Below, one piece after another: positions 17,395 through 23,430 of a DNA stretch of 40,891 nucleotides; position 1 is the first letter of the stretch; each line of letters begins with the position of its first letter. Made by a program: the position numbers and the translations under genes. Source of the stretch: JABDJZ01 sp047619685 (GTDB lineage: Bacteria; Bacteroidota; Rhodothermia; Rhodothermales; UBA10348); assembly GCA_047619685.1 (NCBI GenBank), contig JBLHLC010000034.1:1-40891 (forward strand), in the 5' to 3' direction. The notes below the pieces were generated by a model, which saw only the letters and a list, made by a program, of their open reading frames with translations, was not told the DNA's origin and made no database searches.

Positions 17395-19254
17395 CTATTG
17401 GAGTACAACATCGCGTTCCCAAAGCAGTCGAGCTCCATTGACGATGCCGTCGGCGACGTCTCGCGGAGACATGAAATAGTCAAAGCCGACATCTTTGATC
17501 TCTGCCATCAGATTAACCGGAATCATCTGAGCGATAAATTTAACGTTGGCCGAGTAGGGGCCGCGGCTGCCAGAGAGGGCATCGCCGTCAAGCTTGTATT
17601 CCGCCCATCTGGCGGCCAGAGGCGGAAGTGTTACCCGGTGCTTCCGAGCACCGGTCGGTCGTCCCAGCAGGACAGTAGATCGGGTTGAGGGCCGCAGAAA
17701 TGGGAGTGGGTCAGGGGAATAGTTGAGGGCAAGAACCTGCTCACGCTCTCCCCCCCGGGCCATTCGGACAAGAAATTTAGACTGAAGACTGAACAACTGT
17801 TTGTCCAGGGGCAGTTCGCCGTTGTGGACATACAGTGAGTGCAAGTCCCGAACATCCCCGTTCGGGTCCCGGTCTCCGGACACGAATACCACCTTGCCGT
17901 CCGCATCGGTAACCGTGACCTGAAGGAACACCAGTCTCTCCGCGTCGAACCCGGTCGGCACGTTATGGCCGTCTGTGCCATTGCGCACCTCGACCCTGAA
18001 CTCGATCCCGCGGCTATCCGACCGCGTGGTCTCGATTTCGCCCATCACGTAACCCGCTCGCAAAATAGCCAGCCTGGCGACATCGGCTTCCTCCAGGAGC
18101 TCTTCGTTGTCGCTGATAATGTCTCTAGCGTCAAAACGGTCGTCCGGAAATTCCCAGCGTTCCGGGAATTCTAAGCCCTCCGGGATATTGTCTTCAAACT
18201 CCTCGGTCCCCCAACCCGCGTCCACATCGAACGTCAGCCACTCGCGCATCGTGGCTATGCCGGAAGCCTCAACGTTGTGCGGGAATAGGCCGGGATGGAT
18301 GATGGAGTAGTCCGGCCCGGCGAACATGTGGCTGGTTCTTTTACGCGGGCGTGTGTATCGCGCGCCAACCCTCGCAGCGGGTGCAATCGCATATCCCGAC
18401 GGCACGCCGGGCTCCTTACCCATGTGGCAGTCCTGGCAAGTCACGCCGTTGGCTGAAGCAGGGGAGTCCTTGTATTCACTGAACGCCTCCTCGAGCCGAA
18501 ATCCGTTGACGAGGTTGACGTCGTGGCAGGTGCCGCAGAGGGCAGGCGTATCGAGTTGCGGGAACTGGATGGCATCGGTATGAATCGGGCGTCCGGCCTG
18601 TCCTCGTTCTGTGTTGACCCGGAAGGAATCACTTTCGATGACCCTGTTGAGTTCGGCGTTGCCCGAGGGGCCGAAAACGGGATCAAAAATATCCCCCTCA
18701 ACGATCGCCAGCCGGCCGCTCACCTTGCCGTAGGAATTCTCGAGGCGGTGGCAGACGATGCACGTTACTCCCTCCCGCGATGTCGAGAACCGGTCCATAT
18801 TGGACATGAACTCTGGCTCCCCAAGGTTCATCCCAACCGGCGTGTGACAACGAATGCAGAAATCGCCATTGGTGCCGTTGGTGATTTTCAGCACCGTCCC
18901 GTGAAACGCGTTGAATACCGGACTCATCTGCGCGTACGCGTGTTGCGAGACCGACCACTCGCGGAAGTGATCCGGGTGGCATGTGGCGCACGTGTTGGCC
19001 GACGGAAAGCGATTGTCCGAGAACAGCCTGATGTGCTCGGCGCTTGCAAATGCTGCAACCGTATCGGGCGACATGTGCGCCGATAGCGTGCCGGCCGCTC
19101 GGGGGGGGGGCGTCGAATCTGGTGCGGCGCGCCCCTGCGAAGCGTCCAGGGGTGGCCCAAGGATCACTCCAAGCATCAGCAGGCTGGCCGCCACGACGCA
19201 GGGGATGATGATCCATCCAGGAAGCAGGTTTGGTGAGTTGGGTGGCTTGTCCAT
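17395..19254 (-). CDS. Pentaheme c-type cytochrome, membrane-anchored or exported
   Basis: 619 residues from the ATG at 19254, chosen because it directly precedes the hydrophobic signal/anchor (GWIIIPCVVAASLLMLGVIL, about 13-32); the open frame upstream encodes nothing domain-like. Five CxxCH sites occur at Cys89, 133, 165, 240 and 273, with several extra His (CHPDHFREW, HTPVG) available as distal ligands; the pattern resembles cytochrome c554-family proteins. The C-terminal 240 residues are heme-free and include an immunoglobulin-like beta region (IEFRVEVRNGTDGHNVPTGF, LVFLQVTVTDADGKVVF) often seen after multiheme modules of this type. It is the first gene of the minus-strand cluster, with about 260 bp and a permease remnant upstream, so the operon promoter probably lies in 19255-19516. 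Confidence 0.92.
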   Translation of the reverse strand: MDKPPNSPNLLPGWIIIPCVVAASLLMLGVILGPPLDASQGRAAPDSTPPPRAAGTLSAHMSPDTVAAFASAEHIRLFSDNRFPSANTCATCHPDHFREWSVSQHAYAQMSPVFNAFHGTVLKITNGTNGDFCIRCHTPVGMNLGEPEFMSNMDRFSTSREGVTCIVCHRLENSYGKVSGRLAIVEGDIFDPVFGPSGNAELNRVIESDSFRVNTERGQAGRPIHTDAIQFPQLDTPALCGTCHDVNLVNGFRLEEAFSEYKDSPASANGVTCQDCHMGKEPGVPSGYAIAPAARVGARYTRPRKRTSHMFAGPDYSIIHPGLFPHNVEASGIATMREWLTFDVDAGWGTEEFEDNIPEGLEFPERWEFPDDRFDARDIISDNEELLEEADVARLAILRAGYVMGEIETTRSDSRGIEFRVEVRNGTDGHNVPTGFDAERLVFLQVTVTDADGKVVFVSGDRDPNGDVRDLHSLYVHNGELPLDKQLFSLQSKFLVRMARGGEREQVLALNYSPDPLPFLRPSTRSTVLLGRPTGARKHRVTLPPLAARWAEYKLDGDALSGSRGPYSANVKFIAQMIPVNLMAEIKDVGFDYFMSPRDVADGIVNGARLLWERDVVLQ

Positions 19255-19516
19255 CTTGCGATATCTCGTGGCACGAGTGTGATTGCGTCCAAAGAATAAA
19301 AGCATCCCGCAGTAGAACGACAATCGAGAGTGGGATTGATAGCCAAAGTGCCCGAAAATCGGGTCCGGGCGGCTCGAATCGCCGGCAGTCCCTCTGCGGC
19401 CACCAAGTATGACTGCAGCATGCGGCCCTGACATCAGCACCTGAGTGCACACCGGCCTTGAACTGCCGGGGTCGATCAAGTGTGTTGCGGTTCGAGGCCA
19501 CCCAGCGGACAGCGCC
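19255..19516. other. Non-coding gap upstream of the 5-heme cytochrome gene
   Basis: No convincing gene on either strand; open frames here carry no recognisable sequence. It lies between the cytochrome start and the permease remnant and is the most likely place for the operon promoter. I could not identify specific promoter boxes or operators. Confidence 0.4.
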
Positions 19517-19801
19517 CTCCTCGCACCTCACAGACCGCGCCCGGTTAGCCCTGGCCGCCCGGATCGAGTGCAGGCCAACCGTTGAATAGGTTAACAGAAG
19601 CATTCCCAACCCCGAGGCAATGAACATTCCGACTTCCAGAGGGACATGGTATTCGAAGCCACTCAGCCAATCCCGCATGAGCCACCACCCAAGGGGGGCC
19701 GCAAGTACAAAGCTGGCACCAACCAGAATGGCGAACTCGCGGGTAAGGAGGAGCGCAACGCTCCAAACGGAGGCGCCCAAGACCTTCCTGACTCCTGGCG
19801 T
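19517..19801 (-). pseudogene. C-terminal remnant of a MacB/FtsX-type ABC transporter permease
   Basis: The frame reads T-P-G-V-R-K-V-L-G-A-S from 19801, followed by WSVALLLTREFAILVGASF, VLAAPLGWWLMRDWLSGFEY, a second helix and IRAARANRARSVRCEE. This matches the end of FtsX-family permeases: the RKVLGAS motif, two C-terminal membrane helices and the closing A-I-R-A-x-x-x-N-P-x-x-S-L-R-x-E element. An in-frame TAG lies directly upstream (19802-19804) and no ATP-binding or N-terminal permease part is present, so about 95 codons of an ordinarily 400-800-residue protein remain. It is an old remnant, probably left from deletion or rearrangement at the border between the cytochrome cluster and the amidohydrolase genes. 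Confidence 0.8.
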
Positions 19802-19901
19802 CTAGCCCGGAGTGCATTTACATTGGTGCTCGCTCGGCACGGACCGAGGAGAGGCGCAGGCGAGGATTGCGCCCGTCCACTAAGCAATTCAGAGAAATCC
19901 C

Positions 19902-21284
19902 ATGCTCAGACAATTCGCGCGGCTTGGTGTGGCCTGTTGTGTGCTGGGCGCGTTGATATGCGCGCCGGCTGCAGCCCAGGCTCTTTTCCCGGACCCCTTC
20001 CCTTCTACCTACCAGCCGTTTTCGTCTGAGACGACTGTGATACAACACGCGACGATTCTGACGGGGACCGGGGCGCGGATTGACGATGGATCGATCGTCA
20101 TGCGGGACGGTGTCATTCTAAGTGTTGGCGCAAACGTTGACGTGCCCGCGGGCTCGACAATTATTGACGCAGCTGGAAAGTGGGTCACCCCCGGGATCAT
20201 CGACACCCACTCGCATCTGGGCAACTACGCGTCACCAGGGATAGCTTCGCAGGCCGACGGGAACGAGCTCACCGACCCGAACACCGCCGAGGTGTGGGCC
20301 GAGCACGGCGTGTGGCCACAGGACCCGGGCTTCGGACATGCGTTGGCGGGCGGTGTAACCAGCCTCCAGATTCTCCCGGGCTCGGGCAATCTGTTTGGAG
20401 GACGCGGCGTCACGCTGAAGAACGTGCCTTCTCGCACCGTTCAAGGGATGAAATTCCCCAATGCCCCGCATGCGCTGAAGATGGCGTGTGGCGAGAACCC
20501 CAAGCGCGTGTACGGCCAGAAAGGCCAATCTCCGGCCTCGGCTATGGGAAACGGCGCGGGCTACCGGATGGGTTGGATCGAGGCGCAGGAGTACCTCGGG
20601 AAGTGGCAGGCCTGGTGGGATGACGGCTCCAAACCCGCCGACAAGCCGGAACGGAACCTGCAGATGGAAACACTGGCGGCCGTGCTGGTAGGCGAAGTCC
20701 TGGTGCATAACCATTGCTACCGGGGCGATGAGATGGTCAACATGATCAACATCGCCAACGAGTTCGGGTACAAAATATCGTCCTTCCATCATGCGGTGGA
20801 GGGCTACAAGGTGCGAGACTACCTGGCCGAGAACGATATCTGCGCCTCCATGTGGGGATCCGGCAACTACGGATTCAAGCTTGAGGCGTATGACGGCATC
20901 GAAGAGAACGTCGCTCTCGTTCACGAAGCCGGAGCTTGCGCCATCGTGCACTCCGACTCCGCCGACGAAATACAGCGGCTCAATCAGCATTCTGCGGTCG
21001 CGATACGCGCCGGACGCGAGGAGGGAATAGTCATTAGTCACGAGCAGGCTATTCGCTGGATCACGTCAAACCCAGCCGAGGCAATGGGTATCAGCGATCG
21101 AACTGGATCGTTGGAGGTGGGGAAGATGGCAGACGTGGTCCTTTGGACCGGCGATCCGTTCAGCGTCTATTCGCACGCTGAGCATGTCTACATCGACGGT
21201 GCGTTGATGTACGACCGAAACGCGACGGACCCGATCATATTCGGCGATTTCATGCTTGGAATGGATGGCGAGGTAGGGCGATGA
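19902..21284 (+). CDS. Exported metal-dependent amidohydrolase
   Basis: 460 residues with a signal peptide (ACCVLGALICAPAAAQA, cleaved near 25). Composite beta-sandwich plus TIM barrel of the amidohydrolase superfamily (imidazolonepropionase-like). The first strand motif is intact: VTPGIIDTHSHLG gives the HxH metal pair. Later candidate ligands are VHNHCYRG, SSFHHAVEG and IVHSDSADE (Asp), and the C-terminal return strand is GSLEVGKMADVVLWTGDPF, a family hallmark. Probably a periplasmic or secreted hydrolase of cyclic amides or peptides; the substrate is unknown. Its stop overlaps the next amidohydrolase start (ATGA), so the two are translationally coupled and may form a heteromer. Confidence 0.92.
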   Translation: MLRQFARLGVACCVLGALICAPAAAQALFPDPFPSTYQPFSSETTVIQHATILTGTGARIDDGSIVMRDGVILSVGANVDVPAGSTIIDAAGKWVTPGIIDTHSHLGNYASPGIASQADGNELTDPNTAEVWAEHGVWPQDPGFGHALAGGVTSLQILPGSGNLFGGRGVTLKNVPSRTVQGMKFPNAPHALKMACGENPKRVYGQKGQSPASAMGNGAGYRMGWIEAQEYLGKWQAWWDDGSKPADKPERNLQMETLAAVLVGEVLVHNHCYRGDEMVNMINIANEFGYKISSFHHAVEGYKVRDYLAENDICASMWGSGNYGFKLEAYDGIEENVALVHEAGACAIVHSDSADEIQRLNQHSAVAIRAGREEGIVISHEQAIRWITSNPAEAMGISDRTGSLEVGKMADVVLWTGDPFSVYSHAEHVYIDGALMYDRNATDPIIFGDFMLGMDGEVGR

Positions 21285-22612
21285 AGCAGACTACCATTTT
21301 GGCCGCCTTCGCGCTGGCCTTGGGTATCACGGGTCTGGCGGGTCCCGCCACCGCCCAGACGATTGCGATCACAAACGCAGAGATTCACACGGTCTCCGGG
21401 GCCGTGATCACAGGCGGAACGATCGTGATCAAAGACGGCTTGATTTCGGCAGTCGGGGCAAGCGCTCGGATCCCCTCCGGCACCCGGACAATCGACGGTA
21501 CCGGGAAGATCATAACGCCGGGTTTCATGGATTCCGGGTCGCAGGTGGGCCTCCGGGAGATCGGAAGCTCCGCCGCCGGCACGGTGGACGGGTCGACGTC
21601 TGAAGCTGACTTCGGTGCGTCGTTTAATCCCGTTTGGGCGGTGAATCCCGCCAACACGCATATCCCCATCACACGTCTCCGGGGCGTGACATCATCGGTT
21701 CTGGTTCCCGGTGGCAGCCAGTTGTTTACCGGGCAGGCGGCCGTGATCGCCCTTGACGGCGAATCGGTCTCTGACATGATTCGCAGCGAATCTGTCGGGG
21801 TCATCACAGCCATGGGCGAGGCCGGTTCGGGCCGAGCGGGCGGGTCGCGGGCAGCGAACTACCAACGTCTCCATGATGCCTTGTGGGACGCACGGGCCAA
21901 GATGCTAACGCCAGAAGACGAGGAGGACAAGGACAAGGATGACAAGGATGACAAGGGCGACGACGATGACGACAATGAGGAGAAGGACCCCCGGGCAAAG
22001 GGCGGGCGCTCCAGTCTGAACGATCGAAATATCGAAGCTTTGCAGGCCGTGATGTCCGGGGCCGTTCCTCTGGTGGTAACGGCAAACAGGGTGAGTGATC
22101 TGCAGTTGGCGCTTCGGCTCAAAGAAGAGTTTGGCGTCCGCATGGTCATATCTGGAGGCGCGGAGGCCTGGAAAGTGGCGGCGGAGCTGGCCGCAGCGCG
22201 GGTCCCGGTCATCGTTCGGGCGACAACGGATCTGCCTACGTTTGACGGACTGTCGGCGACCTTGAAAAACGCCGGCCTTCTCCAGGGTGCTGGTGTTGAG
22301 GTACTCCTCGGCGGAGGCCGAGCCATCTCTCACAATGCCGGACTTGCAGTGGCCAACGGCATGGATCACGCGGCGGCTCTTCGGGCGGCGACACTGGGAC
22401 CGGCCACGGTTTGGGGCCTCGGCGAGTCCATGGGTAGCCTGGACGTTGGCAAGGTCGCAGACCTGGTCGTCTGGTCCGGAGATCCGTTCGAGCTGTCCAG
22501 CTCTGCAGAACACGTGTTTATTGGTGGCCGGGAGATTCCCGAGGACAGCCGACAGGAACGTCTGTTCGACCGCTACCGAGACCTTGGCCGATACAGGACG
22601 ATTCGCAAGTAG
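21281..22612 (+). CDS. Exported amidohydrolase paralogue lacking the HxH metal site
   Basis: 443 residues with a signal peptide (LAAFALALGITGLAGPATAQ). It has the same fold as its upstream partner: N-terminal sandwich (GGTIVIKDGLISAVGA), ITPGFMDSGSQVG where the HxH should be, and the C-terminal signature GSLDVGKVADLVVWSGDPFE. The H-x-H pair is replaced by G-x-Q, and the later His/Asp ligands are not obvious, so it is probably catalytically dead or differently active. Residues about 212-236 form an unusual run of Asp, Glu and Lys (from TPEDEEDKDKDD on) between the barrel halves. It is coupled to the active paralogue by an ATGA overlap. It could be a structural or regulatory subunit. Confidence 0.9.
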   Translation: MKQTTILAAFALALGITGLAGPATAQTIAITNAEIHTVSGAVITGGTIVIKDGLISAVGASARIPSGTRTIDGTGKIITPGFMDSGSQVGLREIGSSAAGTVDGSTSEADFGASFNPVWAVNPANTHIPITRLRGVTSSVLVPGGSQLFTGQAAVIALDGESVSDMIRSESVGVITAMGEAGSGRAGGSRAANYQRLHDALWDARAKMLTPEDEEDKDKDDKDDKGDDDDDNEEKDPRAKGGRSSLNDRNIEALQAVMSGAVPLVVTANRVSDLQLALRLKEEFGVRMVISGGAEAWKVAAELAAARVPVIVRATTDLPTFDGLSATLKNAGLLQGAGVEVLLGGGRAISHNAGLAVANGMDHAAALRAATLGPATVWGLGESMGSLDVGKVADLVVWSGDPFELSSSAEHVFIGGREIPEDSRQERLFDRYRDLGRYRTIRK

Positions 22613-22615
22613 GAG

Positions 22616-22635
22616 GGACTCGTGATTGCGAGTCC
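22616..22635 (+). terminator. Hairpin after the amidohydrolase pair (weak terminator candidate)
   Basis: Perfect 7-bp stem GGACTCG / CGAGTCC with a TGATTG loop, starting 4 bp after the amidohydrolase stop. No T-run follows, so it is at best a weak or factor-assisted terminator or an mRNA-stabilising hairpin. Confidence 0.35.
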
Positions 22636-22676
22636 GCGAGGAACGTCTCGAACGCCGTTCCGTCCATTCGTTAATA

Positions 22677-22690
22677 TGACCAAACGGTCC
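22677..22690. promoter_or_regulatory. Predicted TetR operator upstream of tetR
   Basis: TGACC-AAAC-GGTCC, an inverted repeat of the same type as three sites downstream of tetR. It lies 17 bp before the tetR ATG, as expected for autorepression. Confidence 0.65.
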
Positions 22691-22706
22691 AGAACGGACA
22701 TCAGAA

Positions 22707-23297
22707 ATGGCACGACCCAGATCATTCAACATAGACGAAGCGCTCCATCAGGCGATGCGCGTGTTCTGGGCCAAGGGATATGAGGCCACGTCCATGACGG
22801 ACCTGATGGACGCTATGCATTTGCACAAGGGCAGTATCTATCAGGCGTTTGGAGACAAACACCAACTATACAAGGCTGCCCTGACTCAGTACACACAGTC
22901 GGGTATTTCGGCCATGAGAAATGCGGTTGCGGATGCAGCCTCTCCTTTCGAAGCGGTTCGTGACCTCATGCGCATGTCTATTCGGCAATGTGTTGTCTCA
23001 GAGGGCGCTTCGGGCTGTTTTATGATGAACTCGGCGGTCGAGCTGGGCACGGTAGATGAAGAAGTTCGAGGTATTGTGGAGTCTGTCATGGCCCATGTTC
23101 GCGAGATGCTGACCGACCTACTCCGCACCGGCCAGGAAGCCGGTGAATTCAGGGCGGACCTGGAGCCCAAGTCCATGGCCGAGTTCTTGATGACCGTCAA
23201 GGCCGGGATTTTGACCTCCGGAAAGATCCATCTCCCTGGCATGGACCCGTTTGATACGATCAACACCGCATTAGCGGGACTTCGACCTCGGATATGA
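22707..23297 (+). CDS. TetR/AcrR-family transcriptional regulator
   Basis: 196 residues. The N-terminal helix-turn-helix (about 9-52) is typical: ALHQAMRVFWAKGYEATSM, DLMDAMHLHKGSIYQAFGDK. The C-terminal ligand domain carries a Cys-containing loop (RQCVVSEGASGCFMMNSAVE) as in the AcrR/NemR-like branch with G-C-F/L-x-x-N. Flanking DNA holds four inverted repeats of the TGACC-N4-GGTCA type: one before this gene and three between it and the RND transporter. It most likely represses itself and the export operon and is released by a small molecule that the pump moves. The ATG at 22707 has no strong ribosome binding site but fits the HTH start. Confidence 0.93.
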   Translation: MARPRSFNIDEALHQAMRVFWAKGYEATSMTDLMDAMHLHKGSIYQAFGDKHQLYKAALTQYTQSGISAMRNAVADAASPFEAVRDLMRMSIRQCVVSEGASGCFMMNSAVELGTVDEEVRGIVESVMAHVREMLTDLLRTGQEAGEFRADLEPKSMAEFLMTVKAGILTSGKIHLPGMDPFDTINTALAGLRPRI

Positions 23298-23302
23298 CCA
23301 AT

Positions 23303-23318
23303 TTGTCCGAGCGGTCAA
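23303..23318. promoter_or_regulatory. Predicted TetR operator 2
   Basis: TTGTCC-GAGC-GGTCAA, one mismatch from a perfect inverted repeat. It starts 6 bp after the tetR stop codon. Confidence 0.6.
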
Positions 23319-23345
23319 AAATAATTCGACGCACCCTGTAACAAA

Positions 23346-23361
23346 GTGACCGCTTGGTCAC
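23346..23361. promoter_or_regulatory. Predicted TetR operator 3 (perfect palindrome arms)
   Basis: GTGACC-GCTT-GGTCAC: both 6-bp arms are exactly complementary. It lies 85 bp upstream of the transporter start and is a good candidate for the main repressor site. Confidence 0.75.
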
Positions 23362-23407
23362 TAATCCCTTGAACCTCGTCCTGATGTGGGTGACCCTTAA
23401 TCTATAG

Positions 23408-23423
23408 TTGACCATTCGGTCAA
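23408..23423. promoter_or_regulatory. Predicted TetR operator 4 near the transporter start
   Basis: TTGACC-ATTC-GGTCAA with perfect arms, ending 7 bp before the ATG at 23431. A repressor here would block the promoter or the ribosome binding region. Just upstream is TATAGT (23403-23408), a possible -10 box overlapping the operator, but no clear -35 was found. Confidence 0.7.
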
Positions 23424-23430
23424 TAACCAA

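Larger units (their letters stand above)
1..19254 (-). other. Predicted 12-gene redox/signalling operon
   Basis: All genes from 19254 down to the left edge are on one strand. Junctions (gene order): 16 bp, 30 bp, 2 bp, ATGA overlap, TGATG overlap, 56 bp, GTGA overlap, then the kinase start 41 bp after the flavoprotein stop, 21 bp, 37 bp and 3 bp. No strong internal terminator was seen. This supports, but does not prove, one transcript; internal promoters may exist, for example in the 56-bp gap 9724-9779. Confidence 0.7.

Noticed and set aside
18698..19516. Continuation of the permease-remnant frame past its natural C-terminus
   Set aside because: The sequence after R-S-V-R-C-E-E has no permease similarity and runs antiphase through the 5-heme cytochrome gene.
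20232..21041. Minus-strand 269-codon open frame
   Set aside because: Shadow of the first amidohydrolase, which has catalytic motifs and a signal peptide.
21914..21988. D/E/K-rich stretch considered as a frameshift or sequencing artefact
   Set aside because: The frame stays open and returns to clear amidohydrolase sequence on both sides.
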